A stretch of 64,000 bases of DNA from Pseudodesulfovibrio sediminis (GTDB lineage Bacteria; Desulfobacterota; Desulfovibrionia; Desulfovibrionales; Desulfovibrionaceae): positions 2,675,001 through 2,739,000 of the forward strand of contig NZ_AP024485.1 of assembly GCF_020886695.1 (NCBI RefSeq). Reading direction: 5' to 3'. The notes beneath the pieces were generated by a model. The model was given only the letters and a program-made list of their open reading frames with translations, did no database searches and was not told the origin of the DNA. The position numbers and the translations under genes are program-made. Shown in pieces: positions 25,368-35,054 of this stretch (the stretch's first letter is position 1; the number at the start of each line of letters is the position of its first letter).

Positions 25368-27427
25368 AGCGAGAGTATGCCAAGAGTGGGGAAAAAAGCC
25401 AATGTCTCCCTGTTGACGTGATGCGGAAAATTTGCCACCGATAGACTGAACCAAAGGGTTCCTATGAAATATACGAATAAAGATTTGGATTGGGCAGTGG
25501 AGAAACAGATCATCGCGGCAGAGACCCGTGACGATCTGGTCGCGGCTTTCGTAAAAAAAAATGAACATAAGCCCTCACTTTCGTTTGCAAATGTCTTCTT
25601 TTATCTGGGTGGTCTCATCGTCATCATGTCCATGACGATGTTTGTCGGCTCGGTATGGGATGATATGGGAGGCGGAAGCCATCTGTTTGTCGCGCTGCTG
25701 TATGCCCTGGTCTTTCTTTCAGTGGGCAACTGGCTCTGGAGAAAGGGACAACGAATTCCGGGCGGCATCCTGATCACGGCGGCGGTCTGTATGACCCCCA
25801 TGGCCGTGTGGGGTTTTCAGGAGATAACCGGTTTGTGGGTTTATTATAAATCCGGAGAAGACCTTTTTGCATGGATGGCAGCCGGCTGGTTGTTTATGTA
25901 CGTCGCCACTGTGATAACCGGGCTGGTGGCGCTGCGTTTTTATCGCTTCCCGTTCATAACCATGCCCATAGCCTGTGCCCTTTGGTTCATGGTCATGGAT
26001 CTCGTGCCCATTATTTTATATGGTGATATAACCTGGGGAAGGAGTTGGCTTGTCTCCGTCTGGTTCGGGCTGGCCATGGTTGTGGGCAGCTTTTTGATTG
26101 ACCGGCGCATCAAAGAGGATTTCGCCTTTTGGGGGTATCTTTTCGGCATGATCGCTTTCTGGGGCGGCCTGACGGTTATGTACATCGACTACTTACCGGA
26201 AATGTTTTTCTATTGCTGTATCAATGTCGGGCTCATGATTGTCTCAGTCCTGTTGCAACGCCGTATCTTTGTCATTTTTGGCAGCATAGGCGTATTCCTC
26301 TATTTCTGGTTTCTGGTCGACAGAGTTTTTAATGACGTTTTTGGCTTTTTTGCTTTGAGTGTCATCGGCTTGGTTGTCATGTTTCTTGGCTTCCAGTACC
26401 ATAAGCACAAGCATTTTATCGAAGAAAAGGTCATACGCGCCCTTCCTGAAGGGGTGAGAAACACCCTCCCTCAATACCGACGACGATAACCTCCGCCTCC
26501 ACTCCGCAAAGCGGTGCTATCGCGTTGAGAAAAGAGAGGGGGATGCGACTGGTGAACGGCGAGGCAGCCGCCTAAAGACAAGAAATTCGGCGATATGTCC
26601 GTGAACGTGGCCATGATGCTGGCCAAGCAGTCCAAGAAGGCCCCGCGAGCCATTGCCGAAGATATCCAGGGCGCCATGCAGAGCGATGCGCTGATCGAAA
26701 AGATCGACATCGCCGGGCCCGGATTCCTGAATTTCACTTTTGCCCCCACTTTCTGGCAGGCGACCGTTGGTGTCGTGCAGGAAGCCGGCGAGGCATACGG
26801 CAGCTCGGATATGGGAAAAGGCACCAAGGTGCAGGTGGAATATGTTTCCGCCAATCCCACCGGTCCGCTGCATATCGGGCATGGCCGCGGTACGGCTCTG
26901 GGCGATTCCCTGACCCGCATCCTTGAGAAGGCCGGGTATGATTTGTCGAGGCCGAATATTACATCAACGACGCCGGTCGTCAGATGCTGATTCTGGGCGG
27001 CTCCATCCTGTACCGTGCCAAGCAGTTGGCGGGCCAGGACGTGGCCGAGCCGGAGAATTACTATAAAGGCTCGTATATCACTGACATCGCCCGCGAGGTG
27101 ATGGATCTGAATCCCGGCCTGCTCGACATGGACGAAACCGAGGCCACCGAGATCTGCAGGGTTGACGAGACCTTTGCTGACCTGACCGCTTCCGGCATGG
27201 GATACGAGGCAGACGGCGCCTACTGGTTCAAGTCCACCGAGCTGGGCGACGACAAGGACCGCGTCCTGCGCAAGAGCAACGGCGACACCACCTATTTCGC
27301 TTCTGACATCGCCTACCATGACAACAAGTTCAAGCGCGGCTTTGATCTTGTCGTGGACATATGGGGCGCGGATCATCACGGGTATATCCCGCGCATGATG
27401 GCCGCCTGTGAAGCTCTGGGCAAGAAA
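25321..27427 (+). repeat. Tandem duplication, unit 1 (decayed)
   Basis: Unit 1 runs from inside the araC 5' end through a membrane gene to a broken argS. Unit 2 (27428-29867) repeats the same order with an intact argS region. The join at 27428 fuses argS (GCAAGAAAGGGG) to araC (GGGGAGGGTGCTG) with GGGG shared at the break. Unit 1 is about 330 nt shorter because of later deletions. Confidence 0.9.
25464..26489 (+). CDS. Multi-pass membrane protein, copy A
   Basis: 341 aa, a soluble N-terminal helix-rich stretch (DLDWAVEKQIIAAETRDDL) then about nine transmembrane helices and a basic C-terminus. The opening resembles DUF2157-type membrane proteins, but this is weak. It is nearly the same as copy B (27571-28602), with differences concentrated in loops (for example around residues 128-142 and 188-200). 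Upstream CCAAAGGGTTCCT precedes the ATG. Function unknown. Confidence 0.8.
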   Translation: MKYTNKDLDWAVEKQIIAAETRDDLVAAFVKKNEHKPSLSFANVFFYLGGLIVIMSMTMFVGSVWDDMGGGSHLFVALLYALVFLSVGNWLWRKGQRIPGGILITAAVCMTPMAVWGFQEITGLWVYYKSGEDLFAWMAAGWLFMYVATVITGLVALRFYRFPFITMPIACALWFMVMDLVPIILYGDITWGRSWLVSVWFGLAMVVGSFLIDRRIKEDFAFWGYLFGMIAFWGGLTVMYIDYLPEMFFYCCINVGLMIVSVLLQRRIFVIFGSIGVFLYFWFLVDRVFNDVFGFFALSVIGLVVMFLGFQYHKHKHFIEEKVIRALPEGVRNTLPQYRRR

Positions 27428-27430
27428 GGG
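26565..27430 (+). pseudogene. argS fragment (arginyl-tRNA synthetase pseudogene)
   Basis: Near-identical to codons ~29-352 of the intact argS at 28810. It lacks the promoter, ribosome site and first 28 codons, lost in a deletion of about 217 nt ending at AGCCGCCT, which also occurs earlier in copy B. It has a 2-nt insertion near 26943 (TATGATTTGTCG versus TATGATGTCG) that shifts the frame, a 108-nt in-frame deletion near 27158 between GCAAGGT repeats, and a truncation at 27430 by fusion to the araC fragment. It cannot make a working enzyme. Confidence 0.92.
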
Positions 27431-27475
27431 GAGGGTGCTGACATGGGAATGTTCTTTTGATCGTGCGCGTGCCAT
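27428..27475 (-). pseudogene. araC 5' fragment
   Basis: Reads [16 protein letters not shown] on the minus strand, matching the first 16 codons of the AraC regulator at 24528-25367 ([16 protein letters not shown]), then runs into argS sequence. Remnant left by the tandem duplication; the divergent promoter region between it and membrane gene B is also copied. Confidence 0.85.
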
Positions 27476-27570
27476 GGCGAGAGTATGCCAAGAGTGGGAA
27501 ATAAACCAATGTCTCCCTGTTGACGTGATGCGGAAAATTTGCCACCGATAGACTGAACCAAAGGGTTCCT

Positions 27571-28602
27571 ATGAAATTTACGAATAAAGATTTGGATTGG
27601 GCAGTGGAGAAACAGATCATCGCGGCAGAGACCCGTGACGATCTGGTCGCGGCTTTCGCAAAAAAATATGAACATAAGCCCTCACTTTCGTTTGCTAATA
27701 TCCTCTTTTATCTGGGTGGTTTTATCATCATCATGTCCATGACGATGTCTGTCGGCTCGGTATGGGATGATCTGGGAGGCGGAAGCCATCTGTTAATCGC
27801 GCTGCTGTATGCCCTGGTCTTTCTTTCAGTGGGCAACCGGCTCTGGAGAAAGGGACAACGAATTCCGGGCGGCATCCTGATCACGGCGGCGGTCTGTATG
27901 ACCCCCGTGGCCGTGTGGGGCTTTCAGGAGATAATCGGTTTGTGGGTTTGTCATAAATCCGGAATAGACCTTTCTGAATGGATGAAAGCTGCCAAGTTGT
28001 TTATGTACGTCGCCACTGTGATAACCGGGCTGGTGGCGCTGCGTTTTTATCGCTTCCCGTTCATAACCATGCCCATAGCCTGTGCCCTTTGGTTCATGGT
28101 CGAGGATATCGTGCCCCTTATTTTTTATTTCGATATAATCGGGGGAGGGAGTGAGCTTATCTCCGTTTGGTTCGGGCTGGCCATGGTTGTGGGCAGCTTT
28201 TTGATTGACCGGCGCACCGAAGAGGATTTCGCCTTTTGGGGGTATCTTTTCGGCATGATCGCTTTCTGGGGCGGCCTGACGAATTTTTACACCGACCAAT
28301 ACTTGCATGAAATGTTTTTCTATTGCTGTATCAATGTCGGGCTCATGATTGTCTCGGTCCTGTTGCAACGCCGTATCTTTGTCATTTTTGGCAGCATAGG
28401 CGTACTCCTCTATCTCGGCCTTCTGGCCGATAGAGTTTCTAATGACTTTCTTGGCTTTTCCATTGCTTTGAGTGTCATCGGCTTGGTTGTCATGTTCCTT
28501 GGCTTCCAGTACCATAAGCACAAGCATTTTATCGAAGAAAAGGTCATACACGCCCTTCCTGAAGGGGTGAGAAACACCCTCCCTCAATACCGACGACGAT
28601 AA
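27571..28602 (+). CDS. Multi-pass membrane protein, copy B
   Basis: 343 aa, about nine transmembrane helices; duplicate of 25464-26489 with the same start context. It differs by point changes and two short length changes (an extra residue near TDQYLHE and in FLGFSIAL). Both copies keep open reading frames while the accompanying argS copy decayed. That suggests selection to keep two membrane genes, or too little time for loss. A C-rich/G-rich hairpin at about 28682-28702 follows the gene. Confidence 0.8.
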   Translation: MKFTNKDLDWAVEKQIIAAETRDDLVAAFAKKYEHKPSLSFANILFYLGGFIIIMSMTMSVGSVWDDLGGGSHLLIALLYALVFLSVGNRLWRKGQRIPGGILITAAVCMTPVAVWGFQEIIGLWVCHKSGIDLSEWMKAAKLFMYVATVITGLVALRFYRFPFITMPIACALWFMVEDIVPLIFYFDIIGGGSELISVWFGLAMVVGSFLIDRRTEEDFAFWGYLFGMIAFWGGLTNFYTDQYLHEMFFYCCINVGLMIVSVLLQRRIFVIFGSIGVLLYLGLLADRVSNDFLGFSIALSVIGLVVMFLGFQYHKHKHFIEEKVIHALPEGVRNTLPQYRRR

Positions 28603-28809
28603 CCTCCGCCTCCACTCCGCAAAGCGGTGCTATCGCGTTGAGAAAAGAGAGGGGGATGCGACTGGTGAACGGCGAGGAAGACCCCCTCTGCAAGCGGGGG
28701 CCTGCCTCCTTCTCCCCAGCCGCCTGAGGGTCCCCCTCAACACTTGGATTGCGTGGGGTTTCGTGCTAGAGCGTTCGTCCACGACCTATGTTTAAGGAGA
28801 TATATACTC

Positions 28810-30453
28810 ATGAGAGCTAAAATACATTTGGAAGGCGCACTGAAAAAAGTGCTGGCAGATTTCGGCTGGGAGTGGCCGGAAAAGGCGGTTATCGAGCCGC
28901 CTAAAGACAAGAAATTCGGCGATATGTCCGTGAACGTGGCCATGATGCTGGCCAAGCAGGCCAAGAAGGCCCCGCGAGCCATTGCCGAAGATATCCAGGG
29001 CGCCATGCAGAGCGATGCGCTGATCGAAAAGATCGACATCGCCGGGCCCGGATTCCTGAATTTCACTTTTGCCCCCACTTTTTGGCAAGCGACCGTTGGT
29101 GTCGTGCAGGAAGCCGGCGAGGCATACGGCAGCTCGGATATGGGAAAAGGCACCAAGGTGCAGGTGGAATATGTTTCCGCCAATCCCACCGGTCCGCTGC
29201 ATATCGGGCATGGCCGCGGTGCGGCTCTGGGCGATTCCCTGACCCGCATCCTTGAGAAGGCCGGGTATGATGTCGAGGCCGAATATTACATCAACGACGC
29301 CGGTCGTCAGATGTTGATTCTGGGCGGCTCCATCCTGTACCGTGCCAAGCAGTTGGCGGGGCAGGACGTGGCCGAGCCGGAGAATTACTATAAAGGCTCG
29401 TATATTACTGACATCGCCCGCGAGGTGATGGATCTGAATCCCGGCCTGCTCGACATGGACGAAGCCGAGGCCACCGAGATCTGCAAGGTGTACGGAAAGG
29501 ATCAGATTCTGGAAGGCATCAAGGTCGATCTGGCCGCATTCGGCGTGCGTCACGATGTTTGGTTTTCAGAGAAATCCCTGGTCACCGACGGCAAGGTTGA
29601 CGAGACCTTTGCTGACCTGACCGCTTCCGGCATGGGATACGAGGCAGACGGCGCCTACTGGTTCAAGTCCACCGAGATGGGCGACGACAAGGACCGCGTC
29701 CTGCGCAAGAGCAACGGCGACACCACTTATTTCGCTTCTGACATCGCCTACCATGACAACAAGTTCAAGCGCGGCTTTGATCTTGTCGTGGACATCTGGG
29801 GCGCGGATCATCACGGGTATATCCCGCGCATGATGGCCGCCTGTGAAGCTCTGGGCAAGAAAGGGGGGCTGCATGTCATCCTGGTCAATCTGGTCAACCT
29901 GCTTCGCGATGGCGAACCCATTGCCATGTCCACGCGCGCCGGTCAGTTCGAGACCCTGAAGGACGTTGTGGACGAGGTCGGCAGTGACGCCGCCCGGTTC
30001 ATGTTCCTGTCCAGAAAGTCCGACTCCAAGCTTGATTTCGACCTGGAGCTGGTCAAGCAGAAGTCCATGGACAACCCGGTCTACTATGTGCAGTACGCCC
30101 ACGCGCGCATCTGTTCGCTCAACGCCAAGGCCGCAGGTGCAGGCATGGCCGCCGCCAGTGTCAACGATGACTCGCTTGCGCTTCTGGATACCACATACGA
30201 CATGGATATCCTGCAGTTGCTCGACCAGTATCCCGACTTTGTGGAGGTCGCCGCGCGGACCCAAAGCCCGCATATGATCTCGATGTATTTACAGGAACTT
30301 GCCTCAACGCTTCACAGATACTATAGTAACTGTCATGTTCTCAGTGCCGAGGCCGATGTGGCTTCAGCCAGGCTTATGCTGTTGAACTGCGTGGCCGGAG
30401 TGGTCAAAAACGGCTTGGGGCTGCTCGGCGTGCATGCACCCGAGTCCATGTAA
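28810..30453 (+). CDS. argS: Arginyl-tRNA synthetase
   Basis: 547 aa. Charges tRNA-Arg. HIGH-type motif [13 protein letters not shown], the class signature [14 protein letters not shown], the catalytic-loop equivalent [10 protein letters not shown], and the C-terminal anticodon-binding DALR-type domain. ATG at 28810 has AAGGAG about 10 nt upstream; the longer frame from 28744 is not supported. The 5' two-thirds is also present as a pseudogene upstream. Confidence 0.95.
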   Translation: MRAKIHLEGALKKVLADFGWEWPEKAVIEPPKDKKFGDMSVNVAMMLAKQAKKAPRAIAEDIQGAMQSDALIEKIDIAGPGFLNFTFAPTFWQATVGVVQEAGEAYGSSDMGKGTKVQVEYVSANPTGPLHIGHGRGAALGDSLTRILEKAGYDVEAEYYINDAGRQMLILGGSILYRAKQLAGQDVAEPENYYKGSYITDIAREVMDLNPGLLDMDEAEATEICKVYGKDQILEGIKVDLAAFGVRHDVWFSEKSLVTDGKVDETFADLTASGMGYEADGAYWFKSTEMGDDKDRVLRKSNGDTTYFASDIAYHDNKFKRGFDLVVDIWGADHHGYIPRMMAACEALGKKGGLHVILVNLVNLLRDGEPIAMSTRAGQFETLKDVVDEVGSDAARFMFLSRKSDSKLDFDLELVKQKSMDNPVYYVQYAHARICSLNAKAAGAGMAAASVNDDSLALLDTTYDMDILQLLDQYPDFVEVAARTQSPHMISMYLQELASTLHRYYSNCHVLSAEADVASARLMLLNCVAGVVKNGLGLLGVHAPESM

Positions 30454-30473
30454 GTCAGCAATTCGGTAGGAAA

Positions 30474-31184
30474 ATGGCAGAACAGAAAGAACCCAAATAC
30501 AAGGTCAAAGTTCCAAAGGGCAACGTGGTAAAAAAAACGTATGATTTCTCCTTTTCTTTGTCCGGAGTGATCAGTGCCACCGGTGTCCTCGTGGTCGCCC
30601 TGACATTCTTCTTTGTCATGGGCATCCTCATCGGACGCGGGTATCGGCCTGAAGCGGATATCCCGCAGCTGGAGCCGATCATGCCGAGTAAGGGACACGG
30701 CTCGTTGGCAGATGAGAAACAGGCTCCCACTGTGCTCACACCGGAAGAACTGGAGTATCCGGATCGACTCAAGGCTTCTGCCGCACAGATCATGGACGAG
30801 ACCGCAGCTCATCAGGACACAAAGAGCAAGAGTGTGGCGCCTGAGGCAAAACCGGTGCAGCCCAAAGCTGTGGAATCGGTCAAGACCGAGACCAGGGACA
30901 AGCCTGTCGAATCTGCGCCTGTTCAGTCCGGCGATCCTGTGTTTGACTATGTGTATCAGGTGGCTTCGTTCAAGCAGGCTTCCATGGCTGAATCCCTCAG
31001 CAGCAAGCTGGTGGCATCTGGTCTGCGGACCCGTATTCAGACTGGGCAGGCCAAGGGAACGACCTGGCATCGTGTCCAGGTGCTGTATCACGGCACTCCG
31101 GCTTCCACGGCAGACATGAAGGCCGTACTGGCAAAGCATGGCATAAAGAAGCCCCTTCTCAAGAAGAAGACAGCAGCTCAATAA
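30474..31184 (+). CDS. SPOR-domain membrane protein
   Basis: 236 aa. Short basic cytoplasmic N-terminus, one transmembrane helix (about 28-55, GVISATGVLVVALTFFFVMG), a Lys/Glu/Pro-rich linker, and a C-terminal SPOR domain (YVYQVASFKQASMAESLSSK, GTTWHRVQVLYHG). SPOR domains bind denuded glycan strands of septal peptidoglycan, so a cell-division or wall role is likely. It starts 20 nt after argS, probably in the same operon, and ends at a bidirectional terminator. Confidence 0.88.
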   Translation: MAEQKEPKYKVKVPKGNVVKKTYDFSFSLSGVISATGVLVVALTFFFVMGILIGRGYRPEADIPQLEPIMPSKGHGSLADEKQAPTVLTPEELEYPDRLKASAAQIMDETAAHQDTKSKSVAPEAKPVQPKAVESVKTETRDKPVESAPVQSGDPVFDYVYQVASFKQASMAESLSSKLVASGLRTRIQTGQAKGTTWHRVQVLYHGTPASTADMKAVLAKHGIKKPLLKKKTAAQ

Positions 31185-31206
31185 CGTTCTGTTTCATTGA
31201 TTCAAT

Positions 31207-31240
31207 AAAAAAAAGGCGACCCGAACGGGCCGCCTTTTTT
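31207..31240. terminator. Bidirectional terminator
   Basis: A-tract, GGCGACCC/GGGCCGCC stem with one mismatch, 4-nt loop, T-tract, between the convergent SPOR gene and the queuosine-precursor transporter gene. Confidence 0.88.
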
Positions 31241-31258
31241 CATGGGATTACGCTGAAA

Positions 31259-31951
31259 TTATGCGTTGTTTTCCACGGCGTGGCGCGAGGCAAAGAGACG
31301 TCGTGCCAGATAGATGAACGGGGTGTCCAGACAGGCGACCACGAGCTTGATGATATAGGTGGAGAACAGGATTTCCATGAACACGCCAAAGGGAAACAGG
31401 CCCCAGAAGGCGATGGTGCAGAAGATGAGCGAGTCGAGCAACTGGCTGATCCAGGTGGACAGGTTGTTGCGGAGCCACAGGTGCCTGCCTTCGGTCCATC
31501 TCTTGACCAGATGATAGGCATATACATCGTGCATCTGGGAGACCAGGTAGGCAATGACGCTGGCAACGGCTATGCGCGGCATGAACCCGAACAGAGCGGC
31601 CAGGTGGGGCTGGGCGAAATCATCGGCAGCCGGAATGAACTTGAGGGCAAGCTGCATGTAACCGACCATCATGACCAGCGAGATGAAGCCGAGAAGAACG
31701 CCTTTGCGGGCTTCCTTTTTTCCATAAAATTCACTGAGCATGTCAGTGGCCAGGAACACGCTGGCATAGAGAATGTTACCAAGCGTGGTGGTCAGGCCGA
31801 AGAGCTCAATGGTTTTGAGCACCTGGATATTGCACAGCAGGAGGTTGAACACCATGAGGCCGAATAGGCCAACGCGACCGAAAAAGCGGTACACGACCAG
31901 GACCATACACAGGTCCACCAACGCGAAAGAGATCCATAACATTTCATTCAT
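31259..31951 (-). CDS. Queuosine precursor transporter (YhhQ/VUT family)
   Basis: 230 aa, about six to seven transmembrane helices. VUT-family hallmarks: SVFLATDMLSEFYGKKEARKG, then DVYAYHLVKRWTEGRHLWLRN, then LSTWISQLLDSLIF. Imports the 7-deazaguanine precursor of queuosine. ATG at 31951 fits the normal N-terminus; the frame upstream of it is repeat B sequence, not protein. No ribosome site or preQ1 riboswitch was recognised upstream. Confidence 0.88.
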   Translation of the reverse strand: MNEMLWISFALVDLCMVLVVYRFFGRVGLFGLMVFNLLLCNIQVLKTIELFGLTTTLGNILYASVFLATDMLSEFYGKKEARKGVLLGFISLVMMVGYMQLALKFIPAADDFAQPHLAALFGFMPRIAVASVIAYLVSQMHDVYAYHLVKRWTEGRHLWLRNNLSTWISQLLDSLIFCTIAFWGLFPFGVFMEILFSTYIIKLVVACLDTPFIYLARRLFASRHAVENNA

Positions 31952-32056
31952 GAGGGGTGGTTTGCCTGTCTTTTTGGGTAAGGTCAAGGGGCGCTTCGAG
32001 CAGCGGGCCTTTAAGCGGTAAGGGATGCCGCTCTTGGCGGCTATGAAGAATGAAGA

Positions 32057-32717
32057 TGCGCACCTGCGGTGCGAGAGCCACTCTTGGGTGCGTGCCGCAC
32101 CCAACTTGTTCCATGCCCTTCGCGGGCGGCGGTCTCTTTTTGAGGAGCAAAAAGAGACGCAAAAAGCTCCTTGCACTATCTTGCCCGCCCGGGGTTTGAC
32201 GGCAAGAAGCAGATCAACTCGGGACGGCTCCATGCCGGAGTAATAAAGGGATGCCCTCTCCGTAATCCGCCTGGTTGAGTCGATGCATTCGTGCCGCCTT
32301 ACCGGAACCGCCGCCCTGTCGTTGTCTGCTTCTAAGCCTTGCAAACAGGGCTAAGCCAGGGCGACTTGAGCAGATTGCAGGCGAGATCCAAGACTGCCCA
32401 ATAAGTTGTCGGCAACCTAAAATCTACGCCTCGCACACAAAAAGTGCACTCCCTACAACTACGAGCAATCGGAAGCGAACCTTAGAGCCTGTTTTGGGCG
32501 ACGCAGCGTAGCCCGACCGAGTGTGCATCGCAGACATCCTGTCGGGCAGTGCAGTCGCCTACAGGCTCTTGGGTGCGCTTCCTCGCTCACACCCCAAAAA
32601 GCGTTTTTTGCCTCCTTTTTGCCGCTTCGCAAAAAGCAGGTCGCCGTAAAGGCGAAACCTTTTAAATAAATTTGGATTGAACTTTCACTGCGTAGCGCGA
32701 AATTCTTAAAATCAAAG
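32057..32717 (-). repeat. Non-coding repeat, copy B (inverted relative to 17491-18164)
   Basis: This stretch between yhhQ and tyrS matches repeat A in reverse orientation. The same internal order is kept: the end CTTTGATTTTAAG, the 112-nt hairpin, and the 10-bp GTCTCTTTTT stem (32132-32158). No credible gene. Just beyond its end, 32720-32820 holds a degenerate second version of the terminal ~65 nt (compare GCGAAACCTTTTAAATAAAT with GCGAATCGAACCTTTTGAAT), suggesting another partial repeat. No transposase seen. Confidence 0.85.
32471..32582 (-). other. Conserved 112-nt nested hairpin in repeat B
   Basis: Same four nested stems as 17637-17748, on the minus strand and of identical length. Stem bases GGAAGCG, AGAGCCTGT, GGCGAC and GCCCGAC with their partners are all kept, whereas the interiors differ (for example TACGCTGC versus TGCGTTGC, and AAA versus GAG). 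Confidence 0.75.
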
Positions 32718-32900
32718 GCAAGTACCTCTGGGTGCATGTGCCCAAGGACGGGGCGAATCGAACCTTTTGAATACATTTCGGTTGAACTCCAACCGCGTTG
32801 CGCGCAAACCCAAAGAACCACAGAGAGCCCCCTTCCACCCCAAAAAAAAGCGGGCCACTCACTTGAGCAGCCCGCATTTATTTCTTCTAAAGGCGTTGAG

Positions 32901-34181
32901 CTATATTTTACTAATAAGCCCGTAGTTCTTTTTCCCCTTGCGGATGACAAGCAATTCGCCAGCCATGAAGTCGCTGTCAGTAATTTCATGTCCGTCTTCA
33001 ACGCGATCTCCATTGATATACACGCCACCGCCCTTGATGTCCTTGCGGGCCTGTCCCTTGGATTTGACCAGACCGAGGTCCATCAACATCTGGGGCAGAT
33101 CGGGCACATCGCCGGGAGCGTAGCGGAAGTTGGGCGCGGATTCGAGCGCGGACCGCAGGGTGGCGGTGTCGATGGTCTTGAGATCGCCTTTACCGAACAG
33201 GGCGTCAGTGGCTGCCAGGACTCGTTCCAGTTCGTGCTTGCCGTGGATCATGGTAGTGATTTCCTCGGCCAGCCTCTTTTGGGCGGCGCGCAGGTGCGGA
33301 GCTTCTTCAAGCTGTTTTTCCAGATCAAGGATTTCATCCTGTTCAAGGAAGGTGAAGAGCTTGAGGAACTTGATCACATCGGCGTCATCGGTATTGATGA
33401 AGAACTGATAGAAGGCATAGGCCGACGTCAGTTCAGCGTTCAGGTAGACCGCATTGCCTTCGGACTTGCCGAATTTTTTGCCGGATGCGGTGGTGATGAG
33501 CGGGAAGGTCAGGGCAAAGGCCTCGGCCTGCTCCTCATCGTGGGCATAGCGGCGGCGGATGAATTCACAGCCTGCCGTGATGTTGCCCCATTGGTCGCCG
33601 CCACCGATCTGCAACTTGCAGTTGTAGTTCTTGTACAGATGAAAGAAGTCATAAGACTGGAGGATCATGTAGGAAAATTCGGTGTAGGAGATACCGGACT
33701 CTTCGCGGCCGATGCGCCCTTTGACCGATTCCTTCTGGAGCATCCAGTTGACCGTGAAGTGCTTGCCCACGTCGCGCAGCAGCTCGATACAGGTCATGTC
33801 CTTGGTCCAATCGTAGTTGTTGACGATATCCGGACGTTCGCCGGTGTTGCGCTCAACAAAACGACGGACCTGGCGTTTGATCAGCTCCAGGCGTTCTTCA
33901 AGTTTATCGTCGTCGGATAGCTCGCGTTCCTTGTCCTTGCCCGAGGGATCGCCGATACGGCCGGTGGCTCCACCCATGAGGTAGAGCGGGTTGTGGCCCG
34001 CTTTTTTCATGCGGACCAGGCAGAGCAGGGGAACGAGATTGCCAACATGCAGGGATTCGGCGGTGGGGTCAAAGCCGCAATACATAGAGGCCCCGGGCGT
34101 AGCCAGATACTCCCGTACCTTGTCTTCGTCAGAAACCTGATTGATCAGCCCTCGCCACTTCAAATCATCGTAAATATTCAC
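32901..34181 (-). CDS. tyrS: Tyrosyl-tRNA synthetase
   Basis: 426 aa. Class I motifs SLHVGN (HIGH type) and KFGKS (KMSKS type), tyrosine-site region QIGGGDQWGN, and a C-terminal S4 RNA-binding domain (LVKSKGQARKDIKGGGVYING). A GTG start at 34181 is preferred: AGGA lies 5 nt upstream and gives the usual (M)NIYDDLKWRGLI. The ATG at 34193 lacks a ribosome site. It follows the ymdB-like gene closely on the same strand. Confidence 0.95.
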   Translation of the reverse strand: MNIYDDLKWRGLINQVSDEDKVREYLATPGASMYCGFDPTAESLHVGNLVPLLCLVRMKKAGHNPLYLMGGATGRIGDPSGKDKERELSDDDKLEERLELIKRQVRRFVERNTGERPDIVNNYDWTKDMTCIELLRDVGKHFTVNWMLQKESVKGRIGREESGISYTEFSYMILQSYDFFHLYKNYNCKLQIGGGDQWGNITAGCEFIRRRYAHDEEQAEAFALTFPLITTASGKKFGKSEGNAVYLNAELTSAYAFYQFFINTDDADVIKFLKLFTFLEQDEILDLEKQLEEAPHLRAAQKRLAEEITTMIHGKHELERVLAATDALFGKGDLKTIDTATLRSALESAPNFRYAPGDVPDLPQMLMDLGLVKSKGQARKDIKGGGVYINGDRVEDGHEITDSDFMAGELLVIRKGKKNYGLISKI

Positions 34182-34218
34182 TGTAATCCTCATTATTGCA
34201 GTGCTGGAAATGTCTGTT

Positions 34219-35004
34219 TCACGGTCTGTCGTTCTGCTTGAACGTGGTCATGGAGACCGCGTTGCCGGTGCTATCATCTATGTCAAAAATCGCGCCTTGT
34301 AAAATCCCTTTTCCGCTGGCGGCTTCGAGTTGCCTGGGCAGGCCTGTCAGGTATCGGTCAAGGATGATTTCAGGCTTCATGCCCAGGCAGGAATCTTCGG
34401 CCCCGCACATGCCAAGATCGGTCAGATATCCTGTGCCGCCGGGCAGTACCTTGGCATCATTGGTCTGCACATGCGTGTGCGTGCCGACCACGGCAGAGAC
34501 CTTGCCTTCAAGGAAATAGCCCATGGCAATCTTTTCGCCTGTGGCTTCGGCATGGAAATCGACGATCTGCACAGGAATATCGGCTGGCAGGGCGTCGATA
34601 ACGGTTTCGATGGCCGCGAACGGACAGTCGATGGGCGGCATGAAGGTTCGACCGATGATATTGATGACCGCTACCGGCGGGAGCCCGTCTTTTCTGAATA
34701 TCTGGACACCCGAACCGGGCAGGTGTTCCGGGTAGTTGTGCGGCCGCAGCAGACGTCCGTCCGAGTCGAGCATGGAATAGAGGTCTTTGAATTTCCAGAT
34801 ATGGTTGCCGCCGGTAATACCATCCACGCCCGCTTTGAAGAGCTTTTTTGCGTGTTTGGATTTGAGGCCGTAGCCGCCGCTGGCGTTTTCGCCATTGGCA
34901 AAGGCGAGATCAATACCTTCTTCCCGTTTGATGCGGGCAAGGTTATCCGTGACGGCCCGCATACCAGGGTCGCCAACGATATCGCCGAGAAACAGAATGC
35001 GCAT
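34219..35004 (-). CDS. YmdB-family metallophosphoesterase
   Basis: 261 aa. Matches the YmdB/TIGR00282 family of 2',3'-cyclic nucleotide phosphodiesterases: LGDIVGDPGMRAV, NGENASGGYG, GGNHIWKFKD, DFHAEATGEK, VGTHTHVQTND. Cytoplasmic. In many bacteria ymdB lies beside rny (RNase Y), and here rny is two genes upstream on the same strand, which supports the call. A role in RNA-turnover signalling is inferred. Confidence 0.93.
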   Translation of the reverse strand: MRILFLGDIVGDPGMRAVTDNLARIKREEGIDLAFANGENASGGYGLKSKHAKKLFKAGVDGITGGNHIWKFKDLYSMLDSDGRLLRPHNYPEHLPGSGVQIFRKDGLPPVAVINIIGRTFMPPIDCPFAAIETVIDALPADIPVQIVDFHAEATGEKIAMGYFLEGKVSAVVGTHTHVQTNDAKVLPGGTGYLTDLGMCGAEDSCLGMKPEIILDRYLTGLPRQLEAASGKGILQGAIFDIDDSTGNAVSMTTFKQNDRP

Positions 35005-35054
35005 GATACTCCTTGAAAATGGAACGAAAGAAAGAAAAAGGGCGTGCCGGTCTG

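Larger units (their letters stand above)
27428..29867 (+). repeat. Tandem duplication, unit 2
   Basis: Second unit of the duplication beginning at 25321: araC 5' fragment, membrane gene B, and the 5' two-thirds of argS, which continues uninterrupted past the repeat end to its natural stop. This places the original junction-free argS on the right side. Confidence 0.9.
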
